Below are positions 25,056 through 31,863 of a DNA stretch of 31,943 nt, piece after piece. The notes beneath the pieces were generated by a model. That model did no database searches and was not told the DNA's origin. It saw only the letters and a program-made list of their open reading frames with translations. Each line of letters starts with the position of its first letter. The first letter of the stretch is position 1. The stretch comes from 0-14-3-00-41-53 sp041500225. Its GTDB lineage: Bacteria > Nitrospirota > Thermodesulfovibrionia > Thermodesulfovibrionales > SM23-35. Made by a program: the position numbers and the translations under genes. The stretch covers positions 1-31,943 of the forward strand of contig JBGQLV010000025.1 in NCBI GenBank assembly GCA_041500225.1. Reading direction: 5' to 3'.

Positions 25056-26150
25056 ATGGAAGAAGCCAGACAACCTGTAAATAACCGCAGAAAAAAGATT
25101 ATTGCTTTAATTGTATTTACTGTTTTTACAGTTATAGGAATAATTACTGTTTATTTTTACCTGCAATATAAGAGTACTCATATAACAACAGATGATGCTT
25201 TTGTCGATGGCAATATCCATACAATCGCATCGAGAGTCAAAGGGAGTGTCAAAAATATTTATGTGAAATCAAACCAGTTTGTCAAGAAAGGAGACGTCCT
25301 TGTAGAATTAGATCCTGCTGATTACGAAGTTAAGTTACACGAAGCATCATCAGGTGCTGGTGCGGAAAAGGCAAAACTAACTGAGGTTGAAACGCGAATC
25401 GAGGTGGCAAAAAGTAAGCTGACAGAGTTAAGTGCAGCCTTAGGCGCCGCAAAGGCGAACCTTGAGCTTCAGGAGGCCAATCTTAAGCAGGCTGAAAATG
25501 ACAGCAGAAGGGCAGAAAATCTCTATAAAAAAGAAAGCATTTCAAAAGACAGATACGAAAAGATGATGACTGCTTATACAGTTGCTCTTGCGCAGGTGAA
25601 GTCAGCAAAAGAACAGGTCAAACAGGTGGAGAAAGAGCTTGAGACTCAGATAACTATTGTAAAACAGACAGAAGCATCAAGAACTGCACAAGTATCTACA
25701 ATAAAAGAGAAAGAAGCTAAACAAAGTGCGGCACAACTTAATTATGGTTATACAAAAATTTATTCGCCTGCGGATGGGTATGTGACGAAAAAATCTGTTG
25801 AGATCGGTAACCGTATAGATGAAGGACAACCTCTCATGGCAATCGTCTCCTTTGAAGATTTATCTGTAGTTGCGAACTATAAGGAAACTCAGCTTGAAAA
25901 GATAAAACTGGGACAGAAAGTAAAGATAAAGGTTGATACATATTCCGGTAAAACATTCAATGGAAAGGTTGAAAGCATAATGGCCGGCACAGGAGCAGTT
26001 TTTTCCCTCTTCCCACCAGAAAATGCCACAGGGAATTATGTAAAAGTCGTGCAGAGGATACCTGTTAAGATAGTCCTTGATAAAGACACAGACCCGGAGC
26101 ATGTCTTAAGGGTAGGGATGTCGGTTGTACCGACAGTCGTTATTGAATGA
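25056..26150 (+). CDS. EmrA/HlyD-like membrane fusion protein
   Basis: The 364-residue protein has one N-terminal membrane segment (about 15-35). Next come the EmrA signature 'THITTDDAFVDGNIHTIASRVKG' and a biotinyl-lipoyl half ('VKKGDVLVELDPADYE'), then a long coiled coil (90-220) and the second half ('IYSPADGYVTKKSVEIGNRIDEGQPL'). 'GTGAVFSLFPPENATGNYVKVVQRIPVKI' is typical of EmrA. It joins an inner-membrane pump to the TolC-type channel encoded just upstream. GAGGT lies at 25041-25045. EmrB, the usual third partner, is missing downstream; a damaged stretch begins there. Confidence 0.92.
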   Translation: MEEARQPVNNRRKKIIALIVFTVFTVIGIITVYFYLQYKSTHITTDDAFVDGNIHTIASRVKGSVKNIYVKSNQFVKKGDVLVELDPADYEVKLHEASSGAGAEKAKLTEVETRIEVAKSKLTELSAALGAAKANLELQEANLKQAENDSRRAENLYKKESISKDRYEKMMTAYTVALAQVKSAKEQVKQVEKELETQITIVKQTEASRTAQVSTIKEKEAKQSAAQLNYGYTKIYSPADGYVTKKSVEIGNRIDEGQPLMAIVSFEDLSVVANYKETQLEKIKLGQKVKIKVDTYSGKTFNGKVESIMAGTGAVFSLFPPENATGNYVKVVQRIPVKIVLDKDTDPEHVLRVGMSVVPTVVIE

Positions 26151-26177
26151 TCTAACTATATAAATATGGCGTCCCCG

Positions 26178-26268
26178 GAACTAGACTGAGACTGGACTGG
26201 GAACTAGACTGACTAGCTAGGACTAGGAACTATGTGGAACTATATATACTATATATAAACTGAGCAAA
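26178..26268. repeat. Low-complexity CTAG-rich and AT-repeat patch
   Basis: The stretch repeats variants of GGAACTAGACTG, with five CTAG tetramers within about 50 bases, then GGAACTAT twice and the AT run ACTATATAT twice. It has no open frame of note. It lies right after the emrA-like gene and marks the border between the export genes and the accessory region. Confidence 0.65.
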
Positions 26269-26296
26269 AAAGTAAACGTATTGCGTCGCATTCGGA

Positions 26297-26377
26297 TCAG
26301 CCTTGCAAGTATGCCTCATCGTGGTGGCCAATGTCGATCAATATGATGCCGTTATCCCTGATCTCATTTCTTCTTGA
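26297..26377 (-). pseudogene. Likely C-terminal remnant of a RelE-type toxin
   Basis: Read on the minus strand, the last codons before the stop at 26297-26299 give 'EIRDNGIILIDIGHHDEAY'. This resembles the end of RelE/HigB-type toxins, where a YEI-x-IDIGxHDEVY pattern is common. An in-frame stop lies just upstream (near 26378-26380), so only about 26 codons remain and no start is available. The match is short and rests on motif recall alone, so confidence is moderate. Confidence 0.45.
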
Positions 26378-26379
26378 TC

Positions 26380-26448
26380 ATGTCAGGGACTGGCGCCGTG
26401 TTTTCGCTTTTCCCGCCGGAAAATGCTACGGTAAATTACGTGAAATAA
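26380..26448 (+). pseudogene. 3' fragment of a second emrA-like gene
   Basis: Translation gives 22 codons, 'MSGTGAVFSLFPPENATVNY' then VK and a stop. The same block in the intact gene at 25056-26150 reads MAGTGAVFSLFPPENATGNYVK. The DNA differs at many third positions (for example CCGCCG for CCACCA), so it is a diverged or foreign relative rather than a recent duplicate. Nothing recognisable as EmrA precedes it. The stop falls soon after the conserved block, before the normal C-terminus. Confidence 0.8.
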
Positions 26449-26449
26449 A

Positions 26450-26478
26450 TTGCTTTACAAAGGCAGAAAATGTATAAT
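26450..26478 (+). promoter_or_regulatory. Sigma-70-type promoter for the MNT/HEPN pair
   Basis: A perfect -10 TATAAT (26473-26478) lies 17 bases after TTGCTT (26450-26455; TTG of the -35 consensus matches). The MNT start at 26511 lies about 25 bases beyond the expected transcription start. The stretch 26151-26510 otherwise holds only the low-complexity patch and the two gene fragments. Confidence 0.6.
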
Positions 26479-26510
26479 TTTTAAGAGGTTTGGAGTATAA
26501 GGTTAATGAT

Positions 26511-26828
26511 ATGACAGATGACTATGGGAAAAAAATTGATGAAATAGTCAAAAGGATTACGGAGAAATTCGATCCTTTAAAGGTCATACTTTTCGGCTCC
26601 TGTGCATACGGTAAACCCACAAAAGACAGCGATATCGATCTCCTCATCATAAAGGAGAGTTCTATCCCGAGACATCATAGATCAAAAGAGGTGCGACGTA
26701 TCCTTCGGGGCATGAAGGTTGCAGTAGACATAATCGTTTATACACCTGAAGAAGTCGAGAAATGGAGGGGTATCGATACTGCGTTCATCACAGGTATTCT
26801 AAAAAAAGGCAAAGTCCTTTATGGGTGA
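26511..26828 (+). CDS. MNT-type nucleotidyltransferase
   Basis: ATG 26511 is preferred because AAGG (26499-26502) is well spaced; TTG 26490 would lengthen it by 7 residues but has a ribosome site almost touching it. The 105-residue protein has the minimal nucleotidyltransferase motif GSX9DXD in 'LFGSCAYGKPTKDSDIDLLII', and a third acid in 'VDIIVY'. MNT proteins pair with HEPN proteins; in characterised systems they AMPylate the HEPN toxin and so act as antitoxin. The HEPN gene follows with an 8-base overlap. Whether this pair is a toxin-antitoxin system is uncertain. Confidence 0.87.
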   Translation: MTDDYGKKIDEIVKRITEKFDPLKVILFGSCAYGKPTKDSDIDLLIIKESSIPRHHRSKEVRRILRGMKVAVDIIVYTPEEVEKWRGIDTAFITGILKKGKVLYG

Positions 26829-27237
26829 AGAAGATAAAAAGGAATTCCTTGTCAAAGAATGGATACGCAAGGCAGAACGGGATATAGACACCGTACATCT
26901 TACCCTTGATAATAAACCTGCTTATACCGATATTATCTGTTATCATTGTCAGCAGGCAGTTGAAAAATATCTTAAAGCATATCTTGTACACCTTGATACT
27001 CCTTTTGAAAAGAAACACGACCTCGATTATCTCATTGATTTGATAGCAGAGAACAATAAGGAGATTGAACAGTTTTATGATATGGTTGAGACTCTTTCGG
27101 GATATGCTGTTGAAATAAGATATCCTGATGACCGCACGGAACCAAGTATAGAGGAGGCAAAGGCTGCTTATGAAATTGCCTTGAGTATTAAAGAATATGT
27201 CGTTAAAATGATGAAGAAAGAGGGCAGGGCAAGTTGA
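26821..27237 (+). CDS. HEPN domain protein
   Basis: The 138-residue protein matches PF05168: 'RKAERDIDTVHLTL', 'CYHCQQAVEKYLKAYLVHL', 'KKHDLDYLIDLI' and 'LSGYAVEIRYPDD'. It overlaps the MNT gene by 8 bases, so the two are translated together. Toxic HEPN RNases carry RX4-6H near the C-terminus. Here that region reads 'EIRYPDDRTEP' with no histidine; the only RX5H (R-DIDTV-H) is near the N-terminus. It may be the non-RNase, nucleotide-binding kind of HEPN. Confidence 0.87.
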   Translation: MGEEDKKEFLVKEWIRKAERDIDTVHLTLDNKPAYTDIICYHCQQAVEKYLKAYLVHLDTPFEKKHDLDYLIDLIAENNKEIEQFYDMVETLSGYAVEIRYPDDRTEPSIEEAKAAYEIALSIKEYVVKMMKKEGRAS

Positions 27238-27348
27238 CTAAATCACCAACGTCCCCAAAGAATCCTCATATGAAAATGATACATGGATTCCGCTGATATA
27301 TGAAATAAGAAAAAACGGCATTGAATTGAAAACAGCATAACACTGGTT

Positions 27349-27423
27349 ATGCAAGACATTGAAACGATAGAGAAACGCCTCTGGACAAGCGCAGACAACC
27401 TGCGCACCAACCTTATATTCTAA
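27349..27423 (+). pseudogene. N-terminal scrap of a type I restriction HsdM gene
   Basis: ATG 27349 opens 24 codons reading 'MQDIETIEKRLWTSADNLRT' then NLIF and a stop. This matches the start of type I DNA methyltransferase subunits (IEKRLWxxADxLRxN). The remaining 450 or so residues are absent. The bases before it (27244-27336) hold a 30-codon open stretch ending 'IPLIYEIRKNGIELKTA' that I do not recognise. Confidence 0.65.
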
Positions 27424-27442
27424 TGCTTTCAAACAATATAGC

Positions 27443-27471
27443 TTGACAAGATTTCAAAAATTTGTAATAAT
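27443..27471 (+). promoter_or_regulatory. Sigma-70-type promoter of the XRE gene
   Basis: A perfect -35 TTGACA (27443-27448) and a -10 AATAAT (27466-27471, five of six) are spaced by 17 bases. The start codon follows at 27512, with AGGAGGG at 27493-27499. Confidence 0.75.
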
Positions 27472-27488
27472 TGTACAAATAGTACAAT
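27470..27488. promoter_or_regulatory. Operator palindrome at the XRE promoter
   Basis: ATTGTAC (27470-27476) and GTACAAT (27482-27488) are exact inverted repeats around the 5-base spacer AAATA. The site overlaps the -10 end and the likely transcription start, a position where a bound repressor would block transcription. The gene downstream encodes an XRE regulator, so autoregulation is likely. Confidence 0.65.
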
Positions 27489-27511
27489 GTTTAGGAGGGA
27501 GGTGTATAGAC

Positions 27512-27889
27512 ATGGCTGGCGATTATAAATCCTTCGGGGATTTTTTCAAAAGCCTTCGGAAAAAAAAGAGAATTACGCTAAGAGAATTTTGCATCAAAGC
27601 GTCTGCTGATCCGGCGAATATCAGCCGCCTCGAACGTGCAGCAATGCCGGCGCCCCAGGATACTGAGATACTCGAACGGTATGCAAAAGCTCTGGGTATC
27701 AAAGTGGGAAGTGATGACTGGTATACCTTTTTCGATCTTGCTGCGGCAGATAGGGGGATCATCCCCAAAGATCTGCTGGATGATCATGAAGTTGTAAAAA
27801 TGCTCCCTGCATTCTTCAGGACATTACGAGGCCAGAAGCCGACGGTGGAGGAGATGACCAAACTGGCGGACAAAATAAGGAAGAGTTAG
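27512..27889 (+). CDS. XRE-family helix-turn-helix regulator
   Basis: ATG 27512 is chosen for its AGGAGGG site at 27493-27499; the frame is open further upstream but would run through the promoter. The 125-residue protein has an N-terminal XRE domain: 'FGDFFKSLRKKKRITLREFCIKA' with the recognition region 'ADPANISRLERA' (about 33-44). A C-terminal part of unknown role ends 'PTVEEMTKLADKIRKS'. Its own promoter carries a palindromic operator. Genes of this kind often sit before an ImmA/IrrE protease gene, and the tail of one follows 7 bases after its stop. Confidence 0.88.
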   Translation: MAGDYKSFGDFFKSLRKKKRITLREFCIKASADPANISRLERAAMPAPQDTEILERYAKALGIKVGSDDWYTFFDLAAADRGIIPKDLLDDHEVVKMLPAFFRTLRGQKPTVEEMTKLADKIRKS

Positions 27890-27896
27890 CCCTGCA

Positions 27897-28001
27897 ATGA
27901 TTGCAAAACACTTTGAAGTATCCGACCAGGTTATAGAAAAAAGATTAATCAGAGAAAATCTCTGGCCGCTGGCCCCGAAAGGAGAAGGCAGCAATAAATA
28001 G
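27897..28001 (+). pseudogene. C-terminal remnant of an ImmA/IrrE-type metallopeptidase gene
   Basis: Thirty-four codons read 'MIAKHFEVSDQVIEKRLIRE' and then NLWPLAPKGEGSNK and a stop. The FEVSxxVIxxRL pattern is the usual end of the ImmA/IrrE zinc peptidase domain. The catalytic HEXXH part, expected upstream, is gone: only 7 bases separate this from the XRE stop. The regulator has thus probably lost the protease that would cleave it or its partner. Confidence 0.6.
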
Positions 28002-28178
28002 GCATGGTGTCCCCGGAGCATGGCCTCTCCTGTTTTGGCTCTCAATTACTCTTCACTGTTCACGATTCACTCTTCACGGCCTTTCCCTATTGCCCTTTTG
28101 CATTTTTTGGCATATGATTATTCTTAATTATGACAAGGGAGAGAGGATTGATTTGGCAGAACAAAGAGGATGCACGAT

Positions 28179-28290
28179 ACAAGACCTGACTGTATTGAAT
28201 TTCGTTTGACCATTACTGATTAGCTTGTAAAACTAACTTTTCAAGACTTGACCCTGGCGTGCTGGCACGAAACAAGACCTGACTGTATTG
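28179..28290. repeat. Short direct repeats and palindrome upstream of the NACHT gene
   Basis: ACAAGACCTGACTGTATTG occurs at 28179-28197 and 28272-28290, and a related CAAGACTTGAC at 28242-28252. CGTGC/GCACG (28258-28269) forms a small palindrome between them. These look like remains of a mobile-element end. The gap 28002-28346 otherwise holds no gene that I can see; a ATTCACTCTTCAC-type stretch lies near 28060-28078. Confidence 0.6.
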
Positions 28291-28346
28291 GATTTTGCAT
28301 AATCAAAGTAGGCAGAAATTAGGAAGGATATGAGAGGTAATGAGCC

Positions 28347-31300
28347 ATGGCTACCCCTTTAGAATGGGCTTTAGGGTTAGCTTTAGACAGTTTGGTCAAA
28401 TATTTCAGTAGAAAACTATTTTCAAAAGACTTACCATCAAAGCTTGAGAAAGAAGTTGAAAAATGGTCTAAAGAATTGCCTCCAGAATTACAATTTCATC
28501 ATGAAGCATTATTTGGTGAGATCACTGCTGATTCTGAGATAGAGAAATTCCCAAAACTATTCAAGCTCCGTGAGGAATTTAAGCAATATCATATACCGGA
28601 CACTGCTACATGGTTTGAGGCTCTTTTTGAACGATGGCAGTATGTTTCTTCAATTAACCGGCCAGAAGAGGCCCATCCTTTTTTTAAACAGTTACCGGAA
28701 GAAGCCGGACGACAGCTCCAGATCCTTGCGCAGCGCTTGGCGGTTACCTGTAAGAAAGATGAAGAGTTAGCCAGAGTAACCACTATAGATAAAATCGATG
28801 AAATACAGGCAGGCGTGAAACGTTTAGATGAATATATTACAGGAAAAGAGACACCAATTGCTTCTCGAAATCTTAACATACTATCTGAATATTATTGTGA
28901 CTGGCTGTCTCGAACTACCGAAACTTTTACAGTAGTAGGGCTTGGAGTCGCGCTACCGATTACTCAGGCATGGGTGAAACTTAGGTTTTTCGATATTGAA
29001 AAAGAAGAGACTCTATCTAAAACAAAAAAGCTCGAACAAGTCATTGCCCAGTATCATGAATGGGAAAAGTTAGCAGATAGGAGCACAAACGATACTTTCA
29101 AAGATGCTGAGCATGTTGCAGTCTTTAATAAGAGGGTTATTATTGTAGGTGGTCCTGGATCTGGTAAAAGTACTCTTCTAAAAAGATTGGCGCACAAATA
29201 TTCAAATATAGGTAAAACCGTTCTAAAAGTGCGACTCCCGCTTGTTGCACAATACATGGAAAAAGCAGGAGATATGTTCGAGTGCGCCCTTATTAAAGTT
29301 GCTGGTGATGGGTCGGGTATTGCTCATACAGAATTGAAAATGCTATTAGCGTCCCCCAACTATTTGTTGGCAGACGGACTTGATGAGTGTGGTCCTCACA
29401 GAACAAATATAGCAAATCTGTTAGTAAGATGGGCTCATGGTCATGAACAAACCTCTATCATTGTAACAACACGTCCTGTGGGGCATGACCCGGGTTTGTT
29501 CAATGGCTGGAAACATTATGAACTTTTGCCTCTTTCGAAATCTGATGCTGAAGAATATGCAGGTCAAGTGTTGGTACAGTGCTTTAAAAATGATAATGAA
29601 AAATTACAGGAAGAACTTAATGCCTTCAAGAAATATCTTAAGGCTAATTATGTCGCATCTATAGCTTCCCGTAATCCTCTATTATTAGGGTTCATAATTC
29701 AATTATCGATGAATAGGATTCAATTTGGCAGAAAACGTTCAGCTCTTTATGATGAAATTATTAATCTCATCCAGCGTACACCACCGCAAGATCGTTCTTT
29801 TCATGTAGATATGGAGCATGTAATTGCCTCACGGTTTCTCGATATCTTTGGGTGGCTACTCCTTGAATATCCTGCAATACCAATTTCCTTATTGATTCAA
29901 AAAAGCGGTGATTTGATAATAGGCGAGCTAAAAGATGAAGAGTTAGAAGCAAGGAGAAAGGCAGAGCAAGCTCTCAATTATTGGGAAGAACGAAGGATGT
30001 TGGAAAAACTTTCCATAGGTACACATGAAGTAGTAACTTTTGTACATCTTTCTCTTGGAGAGTTTGCAGCTGGTCGATATGCGTCAAAATTGCCTGATAC
30101 GCAACTTGAAGAATGGCTAACTAAAGTTCGCAGAGAGGCTAAGTGGAGAGAAGTTATCATGTTTGCAGCTGGCTCCGGAGATAAAGAACGCATTGTGAGA
30201 ACTTTAATATCACTGGATGATGTAAAAGATCTAACATCTACAGAAATTTTGTTAGCTGTTTCTGCATATTTAGAAGCTGCAAGAATTCATTTAGGCTTAG
30301 CTGAAGATATTATAAAATATCTTATTCCGAGGTTGTCATCAAATATACCCATGATTACTTATGAGGCTGGAAATGCTGCTTTAAAATTAACTGAAATAGT
30401 GCCGGATGTTATCGGGCCCGAAGTTGAAAGATTATTAATCCATGATCAACCTTGGACCCAGAAAGTAGCTTGGGCTCTATTGGTTTCCTGTGGAAGAAAA
30501 TATGTAAATCTCGATTTACTCGAGCAACATTATGAGGCATTAATAGAACCACATGTTACTGCAGCTGGATCTGCAATAAGAATTCTTACCGATGATAGAT
30601 ATACCATTAACCATGCTTTCATAGTTAAAGGCGCTGAACTACTGCTAAGTGAGCGCAGAACTCCAGATGTAATTGCAACAATGGAACGCATAATCAATAA
30701 TGTTAATCAGTCAATGAGCATAACCGACGATTTGGCGAAAGTTCTCAATGAAAAAGGATTGCAAGATATTGTGCAAAATTATTATAAACATGTCATGTCA
30801 GATTACGAATGGCTAAAATCAGAAAAGTGGGAACAATGGAAGCAGTCAAGCTATGAGGCTGAGAAGGCGCTGTTAGAGGCTGTAATATCTGCATTTCCTG
30901 ATATTGATGTAAACAGTAACGAAGTATCCACTGAAGGTTTCTTATGTATAAGCGCTTTATTCTATGCAATGAGATTTGATGAAGTTGGATTTAGCAGTTA
31001 CAGTGTTCTAAGACATAGAAAAGGTATTCGTTCATTAGAAACAGCGATACAAGGGGCAGTGGCTGCATTACAGCTTGATCCCAAAAAGCTTGTTGCTGAA
31101 GCCAAGCTTGGGCTTGAAGAAATAAAGCCCGAACATGGCAAAGACTTGCTCAGTATGTTGATCAAGGTTGATGTGAATCCTATATGGTCAAGAGCAGAAA
31201 ATGTAAATCTTGCTATTCATATTCTTGCTCAGGCATTGAATCATCCATCGGATGCTATTGCCATAACAGCGGCTGAACTACTCCATGCGGGTGTTGGTGG

Positions 31301-31808
31301 AGATGAAGCAGCAGTTGCTGTAGAGAAAATTCTGCAAACTGGCGGTAGCCAATCGCTGAGAATGATAAGCGTTATTGCCTCAGAAATATGGAGAGAAAAA
31401 GCTCTCGACATTATTTTGGGGCGGCTCGAAGGAGAATTAAATAACGGTTGCGAATATCTTTTTAAAAGTCTTACCAATCTTATCAAAGGAAAGGGCAATG
31501 ATAGAGTTTACAAATGTTTGATAAAGGGCATTATGACTCCTTTAACTAAAATAGCTGAGGCTGCTGCAGAAAGTTGTGTTTCAATAGATTTCCCTGACGT
31601 TAATATTAATGAAATTAGAAAAGCCTTCGACTTCTGGAAACAACATGAACTACCATATACAGATGAAAGAGGCTACATTACAAAAAGCCCACGAGCGCAT
31701 CTTCTGCATCTTCTAAGTAAACTTAATGCATTAACAGTTGATGAATTACTTATTTTTTGTTCTGAGAATCGCGGTGATATCCGCGAATCAGCTATAGAGG
31801 CTTTGTAG
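28347..31808 (+). CDS. NACHT-type STAND NTPase with helical-repeat C-terminus
   Basis: The 1153-residue protein has an N-terminal region of about 255 residues with no domain I recognise. A NACHT NTPase follows: Walker A 'GGPGSGKST' (268-276), Walker B 'LLADGLDECG' (340-349) and a sensor arginine in 'IIVTTRPVGHD' (R376). From about residue 590 to the end the sequence is alpha-helical with HEAT-like units ('AITAAELLHAGVGGDEAAVAVEKIL'). Large NACHT proteins of bacteria are known anti-phage sensors; the helical part would bind the trigger and the N-terminal part would be the effector. Both roles are inferred here. The stop TAG comes within a HEAT-like unit ('RESAIEAL') just before a transposase gene, so the C-terminus may be cut. 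GAGAGG at 28331-28336 may be the ribosome site. Confidence 0.88.
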   Translation: MATPLEWALGLALDSLVKYFSRKLFSKDLPSKLEKEVEKWSKELPPELQFHHEALFGEITADSEIEKFPKLFKLREEFKQYHIPDTATWFEALFERWQYVSSINRPEEAHPFFKQLPEEAGRQLQILAQRLAVTCKKDEELARVTTIDKIDEIQAGVKRLDEYITGKETPIASRNLNILSEYYCDWLSRTTETFTVVGLGVALPITQAWVKLRFFDIEKEETLSKTKKLEQVIAQYHEWEKLADRSTNDTFKDAEHVAVFNKRVIIVGGPGSGKSTLLKRLAHKYSNIGKTVLKVRLPLVAQYMEKAGDMFECALIKVAGDGSGIAHTELKMLLASPNYLLADGLDECGPHRTNIANLLVRWAHGHEQTSIIVTTRPVGHDPGLFNGWKHYELLPLSKSDAEEYAGQVLVQCFKNDNEKLQEELNAFKKYLKANYVASIASRNPLLLGFIIQLSMNRIQFGRKRSALYDEIINLIQRTPPQDRSFHVDMEHVIASRFLDIFGWLLLEYPAIPISLLIQKSGDLIIGELKDEELEARRKAEQALNYWEERRMLEKLSIGTHEVVTFVHLSLGEFAAGRYASKLPDTQLEEWLTKVRREAKWREVIMFAAGSGDKERIVRTLISLDDVKDLTSTEILLAVSAYLEAARIHLGLAEDIIKYLIPRLSSNIPMITYEAGNAALKLTEIVPDVIGPEVERLLIHDQPWTQKVAWALLVSCGRKYVNLDLLEQHYEALIEPHVTAAGSAIRILTDDRYTINHAFIVKGAELLLSERRTPDVIATMERIINNVNQSMSITDDLAKVLNEKGLQDIVQNYYKHVMSDYEWLKSEKWEQWKQSSYEAEKALLEAVISAFPDIDVNSNEVSTEGFLCISALFYAMRFDEVGFSSYSVLRHRKGIRSLETAIQGAVAALQLDPKKLVAEAKLGLEEIKPEHGKDLLSMLIKVDVNPIWSRAENVNLAIHILAQALNHPSDAIAITAAELLHAGVGGDEAAVAVEKILQTGGSQSLRMISVIASEIWREKALDIILGRLEGELNNGCEYLFKSLTNLIKGKGNDRVYKCLIKGIMTPLTKIAEAAAESCVSIDFPDVNINEIRKAFDFWKQHELPYTDERGYITKSPRAHLLHLLSKLNALTVDELLIFCSENRGDIRESAIEAL

Positions 31809-31842
31809 GGTTTAACGAAATTAGGAACAACTGGTAAGTTAG

Positions 31843-31858
31843 TCCTCCGGAAGGAGGA
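31843..31858 (+). promoter_or_regulatory. Hairpin hiding the transposase ribosome site
   Basis: TCCTCC (31843-31848) can pair with GGAGGA (31853-31858) around GGAA. The right arm is the ribosome site of the transposase ATG at 31864. Such sequestration limits translation of insertion-sequence transposases from readthrough transcripts in several known elements. Confidence 0.5.
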
Positions 31859-31863
31859 AGCAG

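Noticed and set aside
26821..27237. Calling the HEPN protein a HepT toxin
   Set aside because: The C-terminal RX4-6H motif is absent; the only RX5H is near the N-terminus, away from the usual site.
27443..27511. Longer N-terminus for the XRE regulator
   Set aside because: The extra codons would run through the TTGACA/AATAAT promoter and the operator; ATG 27512 has a strong AGGAGGG site.
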